Origin: Klebsiella oxytoca
GTDB lineage: Bacteria; Pseudomonadota; Gammaproteobacteria; Enterobacterales; Enterobacteriaceae
DNA: 64,000 nt
Reading direction: 5' to 3'
Assembly: GCF_009707385.1 (NCBI RefSeq)
Contig: NZ_CP046115.1
Span: 186,001-250,000 of the forward strand
Shown here: positions 30,898-41,857 of the stretch, one piece after another
Layout: each line of letters opens with the position of its first letter
How positions within the stretch are numbered: the first letter of the stretch is position 1
Program-made: the position numbers and the translations under genes
The notes under the pieces: model-generated
Databases searched by the model: none
The model's input: only the letters and a program-made list of their open reading frames with translations
Told to the model about the DNA's origin: nothing

Positions 30898-31601
30898 AAC
30901 AAGTCGGGGAAGAACAGCAGGAACTCGCCAGCGAGCTGAACGATCGCGCAGTGGTGGACTATCTGTTGCAACATCCTGAATTCTTTATTCGTAATGCGGC
31001 GCTGGTGGAGCACATGTCGGTTCCGCATCCGGTGCGTGGTTCGGTCTCGCTGGTAGAGTGGCACATGGCGCGGGCGCGGAACCATATCAACGTGCTGGAA
31101 GAGAATATGACGCTGCTGATGGAGCAGGCGACGGCTAACGAAAGTCTGTTTCAGCGCCTGTTTAACCTGCAAACGCGGCTGGCGTCAGCCGATAGCCTTG
31201 ATGAAATGCTGAACCGTTTTCATCGCTGGGCGCGCGAGTTGGGGCTGGCGGGGGCTACGGTGCGCCTCTTTCCCGACAGCTGGTGGCTTGGTGCGCCTTC
31301 CAAATTCACCCATCTGGCGATAAGCCGTCAGGCGTTTGAACCCATTCGCATTCAGCGCCTTGGGCAGCAACGCCACTATCTTGGCTCATTAAACGGTCCG
31401 GAACTGCTGGTGGTACTGCCGGAAGCAAAAGCCATTGGCTCGGTGGCGATGTCGCTACTGGGGGGAGAGCAAGCGCCAGGCGTGATGCTGTTCAGCAGTC
31501 GCGATCCCCAACACTATCAGCAAGGTCAGGGGACGCAGCTATTGCAGGAAATTGCATCAATGCTCCCGGGATTGCTTGAGCGCTGGATCGAACGCGCATG
31601 A
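30894..31601 (+). CDS. yigA: DUF484 family protein YigA
   Basis: A 235-residue protein of the DUF484 family, GAF-like in the C-terminal half, of unknown function. The N-terminal segment ([26 protein letters not shown]) is the family hallmark, followed by a helix (about 55-100) likely to form a coiled coil. It overlaps dapF and xerC by 4 bases each, so it is translated together with the XerC recombinase gene, as in E. coli. Confidence 0.93.
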   Translation: MKQVGEEQQELASELNDRAVVDYLLQHPEFFIRNAALVEHMSVPHPVRGSVSLVEWHMARARNHINVLEENMTLLMEQATANESLFQRLFNLQTRLASADSLDEMLNRFHRWARELGLAGATVRLFPDSWWLGAPSKFTHLAISRQAFEPIRIQRLGQQRHYLGSLNGPELLVVLPEAKAIGSVAMSLLGGEQAPGVMLFSSRDPQHYQQGQGTQLLQEIASMLPGLLERWIERA

Positions 31602-32500
31602 GCGACTCGCCGCTGCTTGCTTCCGTAGAGCGCTTTTTACGCTATCTCGGCGTAGAGCGTCAGCTGAGTCCGATAACGCTGCTGAACTATCGCCGTCAGC
31701 TGGAGGCGCTTATCATGCTGGCCGAAAACGCCGGGCTGAAAAGCTGGCAGCAGTGCGATGCCGCCCAGGTCCGTAGCCTTGCGGTGCGCAGCCGCCGTCA
31801 GGGGCTGGGGCCAGCCAGTCTGGCGTTACGTCTCTCCGCTTTGCGCAGCTTCTTTGACTGGCTGGTGAGCCAGGGTGAGCTGGCGGCTAATCCGGCGAAG
31901 GGGATTTCGGCGCCCAAAATACCGCGGCATCTGCCGAAAAATATCGATGTCGATGACGTTAACCGGCTGCTGGATATCGATCTTAACGATCCGTTGGCGG
32001 TCCGCGACAGAGCGATGCTGGAAGTGATGTACGGCGCCGGGCTGCGTCTGTCAGAGCTGGTGAATCTTGACATCAAGCACCTCGATCTGGAATCCGGCGA
32101 GGTGTGGGTGATGGGTAAAGGCAGCAAAGAGCGCCGCCTGCCGATTGGCCGCAACGCGGTGGTATGGATTGAGCACTGGCTCGACCTGCGCGGCCTGTTC
32201 GGTACCGATGAAGACGCCTTGTTCTTATCTAAACTGGGCAAGCGAATTTCAGCGCGTAACGTGCAAAAGCGCTTTGCCGAATGGGGCATTAAGCAGGGCC
32301 TCAACAGCCACGTGCATCCGCACAAGCTGCGCCACTCCTTCGCCACCCATATGCTGGAGTCGAGCGGCGATCTTCGCGGGGTACAGGAGCTGCTGGGCCA
32401 TGCTAACCTTTCCACCACTCAAATTTATACCCATCTTGATTTTCAACACCTTGCCTCGGTGTACGATGCGGCGCATCCGCGCGCCAAACGGGGGAAATAA
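31598..32500 (+). CDS. xerC: Site-specific tyrosine recombinase XerC
   Basis: XerC with XerD resolves chromosome dimers at dif, under FtsK control. The 300-residue protein has the SAM-like N-terminal core-binding domain (about 8-95) and the catalytic domain with Arg in GAGLRLSEL, Lys in [20 protein letters not shown], and the Tyr nucleophile in [10 protein letters not shown] (about 277). The start overlaps yigA and the stop shares one base with the yigB start (TAATG). Confidence 0.97.
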   Translation: MSDSPLLASVERFLRYLGVERQLSPITLLNYRRQLEALIMLAENAGLKSWQQCDAAQVRSLAVRSRRQGLGPASLALRLSALRSFFDWLVSQGELAANPAKGISAPKIPRHLPKNIDVDDVNRLLDIDLNDPLAVRDRAMLEVMYGAGLRLSELVNLDIKHLDLESGEVWVMGKGSKERRLPIGRNAVVWIEHWLDLRGLFGTDEDALFLSKLGKRISARNVQKRFAEWGIKQGLNSHVHPHKLRHSFATHMLESSGDLRGVQELLGHANLSTTQIYTHLDFQHLASVYDAAHPRAKRGK

Positions 32501-33216
32501 TGCGTTTTTACCGACCTCTGGGCCAGATTTCCGCGCTGACGTTTGACCTGGACGATACCCTTTACGATAACCGCCCGGTAATTGATCGGACGCTGCATGA
32601 GTCGCTGAGCTTCGTGCGCAGCTATCATCCTGCACTGAGCCAGTTTGATGCCAGCGAACTTAACCGGCTGCGCCAGACATTGCTGGCATCGGAGCCGGAG
32701 ATTTACCACGATGTGACCGAGTGGCGGCGTCGGGCGCTGGAGCTGGGGATGATCAACGCCGGGCTTTCTGCGGCGCTGGCGAAAACGGGGGCCGATGAAG
32801 CGATGGCGAACTTCGCCCACTGGCGCAGCCGGATCGACGTCCCGCAAGAGACGCACGATACGCTGGCTAAGCTCGCTGAAAAGTGGCCGCTGGTGGCGAT
32901 TACTAACGGTAACGCCCAGCCGGAACTCTTTGGCCTGAGCGACTACTTCCGTTTTGTCCTGCGTGCGGGTCCGGATGGGCGCTCGAAACCCTTTGCCGAT
33001 ATGTATCATCTGGCAGCGGAGCGGCTGGAGCTGCCGCTGGGGCAGATTCTGCACGTCGGGGACGATCTGACCACCGACGTGGCAGGCTCTATCCGCTGCG
33101 GCATGCAGGCCTGCTGGATCAAACTGCAGGGCGCAGACCTGATGCGCACCGCCGACAGCCGTCTGCTGCCGCACATCGAAATTTCACGGTTGGCATCTCT
33201 GACCTCGCTGATATAA
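32500..33216 (+). CDS. yigB: HAD-like phosphatase YigB
   Basis: A 238-residue HAD hydrolase with motif [10 protein letters not shown] (about 15-23), motif II ITNG (about 132) and motif [11 protein letters not shown]. In E. coli YigB dephosphorylates flavin intermediates (FMN and 5-amino-6-ribitylamino-uracil phosphate). Its start shares a base with the xerC stop. The uvrD promoter begins inside its 3' end. Confidence 0.93.
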   Translation: MRFYRPLGQISALTFDLDDTLYDNRPVIDRTLHESLSFVRSYHPALSQFDASELNRLRQTLLASEPEIYHDVTEWRRRALELGMINAGLSAALAKTGADEAMANFAHWRSRIDVPQETHDTLAKLAEKWPLVAITNGNAQPELFGLSDYFRFVLRAGPDGRSKPFADMYHLAAERLELPLGQILHVGDDLTTDVAGSIRCGMQACWIKLQGADLMRTADSRLLPHIEISRLASLTSLI

Positions 33217-33217
33217 T
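33190..33217 (+). promoter_or_regulatory. uvrD promoter
   Basis: TTGGCA (33190-33195) and TATAAT (33212-33217) are 16 bp apart, overlapping the last codons of yigB. Transcription would start near 33224, just before the LexA box, as in E. coli uvrD. Confidence 0.8.
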
Positions 33218-33228
33218 CGTCAGTAGTT

Positions 33229-33244
33229 CTGTATAAATTAACAG
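33229..33244. promoter_or_regulatory. LexA box of uvrD
   Basis: CTGTATAAATTAACAG fits the LexA consensus CTGT-N8-ACAG exactly with an A/T-rich centre. Its place just after the predicted start point means LexA would block early transcription, giving SOS induction. Confidence 0.92.
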
Positions 33245-33293
33245 TAGCCCGGTGAAGGTAACGTTGCCGGGCGCCTTATTTCCGGCGGTGCCA

Positions 33294-35456
33294 ATGGACG
33301 TTTCTTACCTGCTCGACAGCCTCAATGATAAACAGCGCGAAGCCGTTGCGGCATCACGTACTAACATGCTGGTTCTGGCGGGAGCGGGCAGCGGTAAGAC
33401 GCGCGTGCTGGTGCACCGCATTGCCTGGCTGCTGAGCGTTGAGAACTGTTCTCCTTACTCCATCATGGCGGTCACCTTTACCAACAAAGCGGCGGCGGAA
33501 ATGCGCCATCGTATCGGTCAACTGATGGGCACCACCCAGGGCGGTATGTGGGTAGGCACCTTCCACGGCCTGGCGCACCGGCTGCTGCGCGCTCATCACC
33601 TTGACGCCGGACTACCGCAGGATTTCCAGATCCTCGACAGCGAAGATCAGCTGCGCCTGCTTAAGCGCCTGATTAAGGCGATGAATCTCGATGAGAAGCA
33701 GTGGCCGCCGCGGCAGGCGATGTGGTACATCAACGGCCAGAAAGATGAAGGGCTGCGCCCGCATCATATTCAGAGCTACGGTAATCCGGTGGAGCAGACC
33801 TGGCAGAAGGTGTATCAGGCCTATCAGGAAGCCTGCGATCGCGCGGGGCTGGTGGATTTCGCCGAGCTGCTGCTGCGCGCGCATGAGCTGTGGCTTAACA
33901 AGCCGCACATTCTTCAGCACTACCGCGAGCGCTTTACCAATATCCTGGTGGACGAATTCCAGGATACCAACAATATTCAGTACGCGTGGATCCGTCTGCT
34001 GGCGGGCGATACCGGCAAGGTGATGATCGTTGGCGATGACGACCAGTCGATTTACGGCTGGCGCGGCGCGCAGGTGGAGAACATCCAGCGCTTCCTCAAC
34101 GATTTTCCCGGCGCGGAAACCATCCGTCTGGAGCAGAACTACCGTTCGACCAGCAATATCCTCAGCGCGGCCAACGCCCTGATTGAGAACAACAGCGGTC
34201 GTCTGGGCAAAAAGCTGTGGACCGACGGCGCCGACGGCGAGCCGATTTCGCTCTACTGTGCGTTTAACGACCTTGATGAGGCGCGCTTTGTCGTCAACCG
34301 CATCAAAACCTGGCAGGAAAACGGCGGGGCGCTGGAGCAGTGCGCGATCCTGTATCGCAGTAACGCCCAGTCGCGCGTGCTGGAAGAGGCGCTGCTGCAG
34401 GCCAGCATGCCGTACCGTATTTATGGCGGCATGCGCTTCTTCGAACGCCAGGAGATCAAAGATGCGCTCTCCTATCTGCGCCTGATCGCCAACCGTAACG
34501 ACGACGCGGCGTTTGAGCGCGTGGTGAATACCCCGACGCGCGGCATTGGCGATCGCACCCTGGACGTAGTGCGCCAGACCTCGCGCGACCGGCAGCTGAC
34601 GCTGTGGCAGGCCTGCCGCGAGCTGTTAAAAGACAAAGTCCTGGCCGGGCGCGCCGCCAGCGCTTTACAGCGCTTTATGGAGCTCATTGACGCGCTGGCG
34701 CAGGAGACCGCCGATATGCCGCTGCACGTGCAGACCGACCGGGTGATTAAAGACTCTGGCCTGCGCATGATGTACGAGCAGGAGAAAGGTGAAAAAGGCC
34801 AGACGCGTATTGAGAACTTAGAGGAGCTGGTAACGGCGACCCGCCAGTTCAGCTACAACGAAGAAGATGAAGATCTTATGCCGCTTCAGGCGTTTCTTTC
34901 CCACGCGGCGCTGGAAGCGGGCGAAGGGCAGGCGGATACCTGGCAGGATGCGGTACAGCTGATGACTCTGCATTCGGCGAAAGGTCTGGAGTTCCCGCAG
35001 GTATTTATCGTCGGGGTGGAAGAGGGGATGTTCCCGAGCCAGATGGCTCTTGATGAGGGCGGCCGCCTGGAAGAGGAGCGCCGCCTGGCCTACGTGGGCG
35101 TGACCCGCGCCATGCAGAAGCTCACGCTGACCTATGCGGAAACCCGCCGCCTGTATGGTAAAGAGGTTTATCATCGCCCATCGCGTTTTATCGGCGAGCT
35201 GCCGGAGTCGTGCGTGGAAGAGGTGCGGCTGCGCGCGACGGTGAGCCGTCCGGTCAGCCACCAGCGCATGGGGACCCCGATGGCGGAAAACGACACCGGC
35301 TATAAGCTGGGCCAGCGCGTGCGCCATGCCAAATTTGGCGAAGGCACTATTGTGAACCTCGAAGGCAGCGGCGAACACAGCCGCCTGCAGGTCGCGTTTC
35401 AGGGCCAGGGGATCAAATGGCTGGTAGCGGCCTATGCCCGTCTGGAAACAGTGTAA
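33294..35456 (+). CDS. uvrD: DNA helicase II UvrD
   Basis: UvrD is the SF1 3'-5' helicase of mismatch repair and nucleotide excision repair. The 720-residue protein has Walker A (LAGAGSGKTRVL, about 26-37), motif Ib/TxGx (GTFHGLAHRLLRAH), Walker B (ILVDEFQDTN, about 218-227), GDDDQSIYGWRGA, QNYRST, and motif VI VGVTRAM, plus the C-terminal Tudor-like region (LGQRVRHAKFGEGTI) that contacts RNA polymerase. The start at 33294 (MDVSYLLDSL) is the E. coli start; the frame is open 14 codons upstream. Confidence 0.98.
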   Translation: MDVSYLLDSLNDKQREAVAASRTNMLVLAGAGSGKTRVLVHRIAWLLSVENCSPYSIMAVTFTNKAAAEMRHRIGQLMGTTQGGMWVGTFHGLAHRLLRAHHLDAGLPQDFQILDSEDQLRLLKRLIKAMNLDEKQWPPRQAMWYINGQKDEGLRPHHIQSYGNPVEQTWQKVYQAYQEACDRAGLVDFAELLLRAHELWLNKPHILQHYRERFTNILVDEFQDTNNIQYAWIRLLAGDTGKVMIVGDDDQSIYGWRGAQVENIQRFLNDFPGAETIRLEQNYRSTSNILSAANALIENNSGRLGKKLWTDGADGEPISLYCAFNDLDEARFVVNRIKTWQENGGALEQCAILYRSNAQSRVLEEALLQASMPYRIYGGMRFFERQEIKDALSYLRLIANRNDDAAFERVVNTPTRGIGDRTLDVVRQTSRDRQLTLWQACRELLKDKVLAGRAASALQRFMELIDALAQETADMPLHVQTDRVIKDSGLRMMYEQEKGEKGQTRIENLEELVTATRQFSYNEEDEDLMPLQAFLSHAALEAGEGQADTWQDAVQLMTLHSAKGLEFPQVFIVGVEEGMFPSQMALDEGGRLEEERRLAYVGVTRAMQKLTLTYAETRRLYGKEVYHRPSRFIGELPESCVEEVRLRATVSRPVSHQRMGTPMAENDTGYKLGQRVRHAKFGEGTIVNLEGSGEHSRLQVAFQGQGIKWLVAAYARLETV

Positions 35457-35604
35457 CTTTAAGAAAAATATAATTATTTTGTAATATTCTGCTACCTTTA
35501 TACGTTAAGGAGCTTGAATTGCTCTTTAGCGTTCCGTTGCGTGTTGACGCCGTTTTTGCGCTGGCGTAACATGCGCGCACGATTACGCTAAGAGGACATT
35601 CGCC

Positions 35605-35661
35605 TTGGACACACCCAGTAGATGCTGGCTCAATTTCCTGTCCATCAGGAGCAACTCCTAA
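35605..35661 (+). CDS. corL: corA leader peptide CorL
   Basis: A short open frame from TTG at 35605 encodes the 18-residue peptide MDTPSRCWLNFLSIRSNS and ends in TAA at 35659-35661. AGAGGA lies 8 bases before the TTG. It sits in the 354-bp leader of corA, where Salmonella has the corL open frame, whose translation affects Rho-dependent termination and so CorA expression in response to magnesium. The identity with corL is from memory of that system; the ribosome-binding site and position support a translated leader. Confidence 0.7.
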   Translation: MDTPSRCWLNFLSIRSNS

Positions 35662-35688
35662 GGCTATCCTCTGATGCTGATAGCCTTA
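35659..35688 (+). promoter_or_regulatory. Hairpin in the corA leader overlapping the corL stop
   Basis: TAAGGCTATC (35659-35668) pairs perfectly with GATAGCCTTA (35679-35688) around a 10-base loop. The 5' arm starts with the corL stop codon, so a ribosome finishing corL would open the hairpin. This suggests a translation-coupled structural switch; the mechanism is inferred. Confidence 0.65.
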
Positions 35689-35810
35689 GCGGTTGTCGGC
35701 GACTCGTTCTATTCCCGTCGCTCTGAGTCAGGCTTAATGGTCTGAAACCCAAATTGTTTCTGTGTGCCCACCGAACTGTCCGATAATTTTTTGCATTGGG
35801 AGTCCCGGTC

Positions 35811-36761
35811 ATGCTGAGCGCATTTCAACTGGAAAACAATCGTTTAACGCGCCTGGAAGCCGACGAAATCAAGCACCTCGCCAGTTCGGTGTGGGTCGAT
35901 CTTGTCGAGCCTGACGATGATGAACGAAGCCGCGTGCAAACGGAATTGGGCCAGAACCTGGCGACGCGCCCGGAGCTGGAAGACATCGAAGCGTCAGCGC
36001 GTTTCTTTGAGGACGAAGACGGCCTGCATATCCACTCATTTTTCTTTTTCGAAGATGCAGAGGATCACGCCGGTAACTCTACCGTGGCGTTTACTATCCG
36101 CGAAGGCCGTTTGTTTACCCTGCGCGAGCGGGAGCTGCCCGCTTTTCGCCTGTATCGTATGCGCGCCCGCAACCAGTCGATGGTGGATGGTAACGCCTAC
36201 GAACTGCTGCTGGATCTGTTCGAAACTAAAATCGAACAGCTGGCGGATGAAATTGAAAACATCTACAGCGATCTGGAAAAGCTCAGCCGGGTAATTATGG
36301 AAGGCCGTCAGGGTGATGATTACGACGAGGCGCTCTCTACGCTGGCGGAGCAGGAAGATATCGGCTGGAAAGTTCGCTTGTGTCTGATGGATACCCAGCG
36401 CGCGCTGAATTTCCTCGTGCGTAAGGCGCGTCTGCCGGCAGGTCAGCTGGAGCAGGCGCGTGAGATCCTGCGCGATATCGAATCCCTGCTGCCGCACAAT
36501 GAATCTCTGTTCCAGAAGGTCAACTTCCTGATGCAGGCGGCGATGGGCTTTATTAACATCGAGCAGAACCGCATCATCAAAATCTTCTCGGTGGTTTCCG
36601 TGGTCTTTCTGCCGCCGACGCTGGTGGCTTCCAGCTACGGGATGAACTTCGAGTTTATGCCCGAGCTGCACTGGAGCTTTGGCTACCCCGGCGCGATTGT
36701 CTTTATGATGCTCGCCGGTCTGGCGCCGTATCTCTACTTTAAGCGTAAAAACTGGTTGTAA
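35811..36761 (+). CDS. corA: Magnesium/cobalt/nickel channel CorA
   Basis: CorA is the main constitutive magnesium uptake channel, a pentamer with a large cytoplasmic funnel. The 316-residue protein has the acidic N-terminal domain, a long stalk helix (about 200-270), and two C-terminal membrane helices with the diagnostic YGMNF motif (about 277-281) at the end of the first, then MPEL. The start at 35811 ([12 protein letters not shown]) follows GGGAG by 8 bases and gives the E. coli length. Preceded by a structured leader. Confidence 0.97.
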   Translation: MLSAFQLENNRLTRLEADEIKHLASSVWVDLVEPDDDERSRVQTELGQNLATRPELEDIEASARFFEDEDGLHIHSFFFFEDAEDHAGNSTVAFTIREGRLFTLRERELPAFRLYRMRARNQSMVDGNAYELLLDLFETKIEQLADEIENIYSDLEKLSRVIMEGRQGDDYDEALSTLAEQEDIGWKVRLCLMDTQRALNFLVRKARLPAGQLEQAREILRDIESLLPHNESLFQKVNFLMQAAMGFINIEQNRIIKIFSVVSVVFLPPTLVASSYGMNFEFMPELHWSFGYPGAIVFMMLAGLAPYLYFKRKNWL

Positions 36762-36787
36762 AAAAAGGAGCTTCGGCTCCTTTTTTT
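36762..36787. terminator. Bidirectional terminator between corA and rarD
   Basis: AAAAAAGGAGC-TTCG-GCTCCTTTTTTT directly follows the corA stop. A-rich and T-rich flanks on both sides allow it to stop both corA and the convergent rarD. Confidence 0.93.
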
Positions 36788-36803
36788 GACTACAGGTTTG
36801 TCT

Positions 36804-37697
36804 TTACGCCTTATACGTCCGGCGTAGTGTGTAAACAGCATCCATCACGAAAATCGCCAGCGCCACCCAGATAAAGGCGAAGGTCACCATCTTATCCACG
36901 CCCGGCACTTCGCCGTAGAAGGTCACAGCCAGCAGGAACATCAGCGTCGGACCGATATACTGGAAAAAGCCCAGCGTGGAGAGACGCAGACGCGTTGCTG
37001 CCCCGGTAAAGCACAGCAATGGGACCGTGGTGACCACACCCGCCGCCATCAGCAGCAGATTCAGCGACCATGGGTTCTGACCCATATGGCTGGTCGGGCT
37101 ATCGGCAATGCCGAACAGATAAATTGCCGCGACCGGCAGCAGCCATAGCGTTTCAAACAGCATCCCGGTTTGCGCATCAACGGCAATCTTTTTACGCAGC
37201 AGGCCGTAAAAAGCGAAGCTGAAGGCCAGGCCCAGCGCGATTATCGGCAGCGAGCCGAAGGTCCATAGCTGTACCAGCACGCCGCAGGCGGCCAGCAGTA
37301 CCGCCAGCCACTGCATCCGTCGGAAACGCTCCCCGAGAAAGAGCATCCCCAGCAGAATATTCACCAGTGGGTTAATAAAATACCCCAGGCTGGCTTCCAG
37401 CATATGATGGTTATTGACTGCCCAGATAAACAGCAGCCAGTTACCGCCCACCAGCACGGCAGACAGCGCCAGCAGGAACACTTTCTTCGGCGTTTTCAGC
37501 AGTCTTTTAACCTGCGGCCACTGACGGCTGACGCTGACCAGAGCCACCATAAAGAAGAAGGACCAGATCACGCGGTGAGTCAGAATTTCATCGGCGGGAA
37601 CATAGTAGATAAGCTTGAAGTACGCCGGCGCGATACCCCAGATAAAATAGGCGGCCAGGGCCAGCAGAACCCCTACCCGCGTTTGTTTAGCATCCAT
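36804..37697 (-). CDS. rarD: EamA/DMT family transporter RarD
   Basis: A 297-residue inner-membrane protein with ten predicted membrane helices in two EamA repeats (ALAAYFIWGIAPAYFK in the first; HHMLEASLGYFINPLVNI between). It is close to E. coli RarD, named as a chloramphenicol-sensitivity protein; the substrate is not established. The start at 37697 (MDAKQTRVGVLLALA) is chosen over an open frame 38 codons longer because those residues are not in the family. Confidence 0.94.
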   Translation of the reverse strand: MDAKQTRVGVLLALAAYFIWGIAPAYFKLIYYVPADEILTHRVIWSFFFMVALVSVSRQWPQVKRLLKTPKKVFLLALSAVLVGGNWLLFIWAVNNHHMLEASLGYFINPLVNILLGMLFLGERFRRMQWLAVLLAACGVLVQLWTFGSLPIIALGLAFSFAFYGLLRKKIAVDAQTGMLFETLWLLPVAAIYLFGIADSPTSHMGQNPWSLNLLLMAAGVVTTVPLLCFTGAATRLRLSTLGFFQYIGPTLMFLLAVTFYGEVPGVDKMVTFAFIWVALAIFVMDAVYTLRRTYKA

Positions 37698-37746
37698 CGA
37701 TACAAATCCATTGCCAAAGAGAGTGATGTTACTCGATTTATGGTAA

Positions 37747-38211
37747 TCAACCCACCATATACGTCGCCGTGGCGCTGGCGATATAAACCTGCTCTTCGTT
37801 ATGCAGCTCAACGCGGGCCACCGCGACTTTGTTACCGGCGCGCAGCAGGCTGCTGGTGGCGGTGAAGCGTTCCCCGCGGCCCGGTCGCAGATAGTCGACG
37901 CGCAGGTCGATGGTTCCCATCCGCGACAGGCGCTGGCGCAGTTCTTCTTCGTTGATGGTGTCGTGGCGAGTCAGCGTGCTGCCAACGCATACCAGTCCCG
38001 CAGCGACGTCCAGCGCAGAGGCGATCACTCCGCCGTGTAAAATGCTTTGCGCCCAGTTGCCAACCATCATCGGCTGATTGTTGAAACTAAGCTGAGCGAA
38101 CTCTTTTTCATAGCGCTCCAGCTCCAGCCCTAAGGCGCGGTTAAAAGGCATATGGTAGACGAAGATTTCTCCCACCAGCTTAAGGGCGGCGGCGGCGGTT
38201 AGTTCTGACAT
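37747..38211 (-). CDS. yigI: Acyl-CoA thioesterase YigI (hotdog fold)
   Basis: A 154-residue single hotdog-domain protein of the PaaI-like thioesterase family; [16 protein letters not shown] (about 60-75) is the catalytic helix region. E. coli YigI is reported to hydrolyse medium- and long-chain acyl-CoA. It is upstream of rarD on the same strand and divergent from pldA. Confidence 0.9.
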   Translation of the reverse strand: MSELTAAAALKLVGEIFVYHMPFNRALGLELERYEKEFAQLSFNNQPMMVGNWAQSILHGGVIASALDVAAGLVCVGSTLTRHDTINEEELRQRLSRMGTIDLRVDYLRPGRGERFTATSSLLRAGNKVAVARVELHNEEQVYIASATATYMVG

Positions 38212-38366
38212 AACAACACTTCCATAAGTTAATGAAATGTTGATTTTATGCTTCTGAAATATTGATTTCTACTTTAAGAACGGATAACAGGTCAGAAGAC
38301 ACATAAATAGGTAGAATGCTTCCAGGGTTAAACAGAAATAATAATTATCCATCCAGGAGAACAGCA

Positions 38367-39239
38367 ATGCGTATCTCTTTGGCCTGCCTGCTGGCGCTTG
38401 TTGCGCTTCCGGCCGGCGTTCTGGCGCAGGACGCGCCAGTGAATAACCAGGTCCACGATACCCCGACCGTTCGCGGGAGCATTATCGCCAACCTGTTACA
38501 GGACCATGATAATCCATTCCTGCTGTATCCCTACGAGAGCAATTATCTGCTCTATACGTGGACCAGCGATCTCAATAAAGAAGCGATTCGCAGCTACGAC
38601 TGGGCGGAGAACGCGCGTAAGGATGAAGTGAAGTTCCAGCTTAGCCTGGCGTTTCCGCTGTGGCGGGGGATCCTCGGTGAAAATTCCCTGCTGGGCGCGT
38701 CTTATACGCAAAAATCCTGGTGGCAGCTCTCTAATAGCAAAGAATCGGCGCCGTTTCGCGAAACTAACTATGAGCCGCAGCTGTTCCTCGGTTTCGCGAC
38801 CGATTACTCGCTGGCGGGCTGGACGCTGACCGATGTTGAAATGGGCTATAACCATGATTCCAACGGCCGCTCGGATCCCACTTCCCGCAGCTGGAACCGC
38901 CTTTATACCCGGCTGATGGCGCAACATGGCAACTGGTTGGTAGAGGTGAAGCCCTGGTATGTGATTGGCAGCACCGACGATAATCCGGATATCACCAAAT
39001 ATATGGGTTATTACCGCCTTAAAGTGGGCTATCAGCTGGGCGACGCTATACTCAGCGCCCAGGGGCAATACAACTGGAATACCGGCTACGGCGGCGCCGA
39101 GCTAGGGGTGAGCTATCCGATCACCAAACACGTGCGCGTCTATACTCAGGTCTATAGCGGTTATGGCGAGTCACTCATCGATTATAATTTTAATCAGACC
39201 CGCGTTGGCGTCGGGCTGATGCTCAACGATCTGTTTTAA
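38367..39239 (+). CDS. pldA: Outer membrane phospholipase A
   Basis: PldA is the outer-membrane beta-barrel phospholipase that removes phospholipids misplaced in the outer leaflet. The 290-residue precursor has a signal peptide (MRISLACLLALVALPAGVLA), then the 12-strand barrel; the catalytic His and Ser are in YNHDSNGRSDPTSRSWNR with the Asn further on, and it ends in Phe, as barrels do. The start at 38367 follows AGGAGA; the open frame extends 17 codons upstream, but only this start leaves a clean signal peptide. Confidence 0.96.
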   Translation: MRISLACLLALVALPAGVLAQDAPVNNQVHDTPTVRGSIIANLLQDHDNPFLLYPYESNYLLYTWTSDLNKEAIRSYDWAENARKDEVKFQLSLAFPLWRGILGENSLLGASYTQKSWWQLSNSKESAPFRETNYEPQLFLGFATDYSLAGWTLTDVEMGYNHDSNGRSDPTSRSWNRLYTRLMAQHGNWLVEVKPWYVIGSTDDNPDITKYMGYYRLKVGYQLGDAILSAQGQYNWNTGYGGAELGVSYPITKHVRVYTQVYSGYGESLIDYNFNQTRVGVGLMLNDLF

Positions 39240-39257
39240 TCGTTGCACTCTGGCTCT

Positions 39258-39289
39258 CAGGCGCTGAAAATAGCGCCTGTTTTCTTTTC
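39258..39289 (+). terminator. Terminator after pldA
   Basis: CAGGCGCT (39258-39265) and AGCGCCTG (39272-39279) form an 8-bp stem with a 6-base loop followed by TTTTCTTTTC, between pldA and recQ. Confidence 0.88.
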
Positions 39290-39306
39290 TGGCATATGGG
39301 GTCAAC

Positions 39307-41133
<1,827 letters not shown>

Positions 41134-41194
41134 TCAACCAGGCGAAAAAGTGTAAAGATAGTTTTCGTCTTAACTATTTCCCTGCGAGTTAATT

Positions 41195-41815
41195 ATGTTG
41201 ACGCTCTTTTTCACCGTGGCCCTGGTGCATATCATTGCGCTAATGAGTCCTGGCCCGGACTTTTTCTTTGTCTCACAAACCGCCGTTAGTCGCTCCCGTA
41301 AAGAGGCGATGATGGGGGTGTTAGGGATCACCTGCGGTGTAATGGTGTGGGCAGGAATTGCGCTGCTCGGCCTGAACCTGATTATTGAGAAGATGGCCTG
41401 GCTGCATACCATTATTATGGTCGGCGGCGGCCTGTATCTGTGCTGGATGGGCTTCCAGATGCTGCGCGGCGCGCTGAAAAAAAATGAAGCGGCGGCTGCA
41501 GAACCGCAGGTTGAGCTGGCGCGCAGCGGTCGGAGCTTCCTGAAAGGTCTGTTGACCAATCTGGCGAACCCAAAAGCGATTATTTACTTTGGTTCCGTGT
41601 TCTCGCTGTTTGTCGGCGATAGCGTAAGTTCCGGCGCACGCTGGGGGATTTTCCTGCTGATCGTGCTGGAGACGCTGGCATGGTTTACGGTGGTTGCCAG
41701 TCTGTTTGCCCTGCCGGGCATGCGTCGGGGCTATCAGCGGATGGCGAAGTGGATCGACGGCATTGCCGGTACGCTATTCGCCGGCTTCGGTATTCATCTG
41801 ATTATTTCGCGCTAA
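41195..41815 (+). CDS. rhtC: Threonine export protein RhtC
   Basis: A 206-residue LysE/RhtB family exporter with six membrane helices. The first carries the family signature MSPGPDFFFVSQTAV and the middle the conserved LTNLANPKAIIYFGSVF. In E. coli it exports threonine. Convergent with the rpn gene inserted before rhtB. Confidence 0.95.
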   Translation: MLTLFFTVALVHIIALMSPGPDFFFVSQTAVSRSRKEAMMGVLGITCGVMVWAGIALLGLNLIIEKMAWLHTIIMVGGGLYLCWMGFQMLRGALKKNEAAAAEPQVELARSGRSFLKGLLTNLANPKAIIYFGSVFSLFVGDSVSSGARWGIFLLIVLETLAWFTVVASLFALPGMRRGYQRMAKWIDGIAGTLFAGFGIHLIISR

Positions 41816-41823
41816 GCGTTCTG

Positions 41824-41853
41824 CGGCCCGCCTGAGGGGTTATGGGCGGGCCG
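41824..41853. terminator. GC-rich hairpin after rhtC
   Basis: CGGCCCGCC (41824-41832) and GGCGGGCCG (41845-41853) form a perfect 9-bp stem in the convergent gap of rhtC and rpn. No T tract follows in either direction, so it may act as an mRNA 3' barrier rather than an intrinsic terminator. Confidence 0.55.
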
Positions 41854-41857
41854 GATA

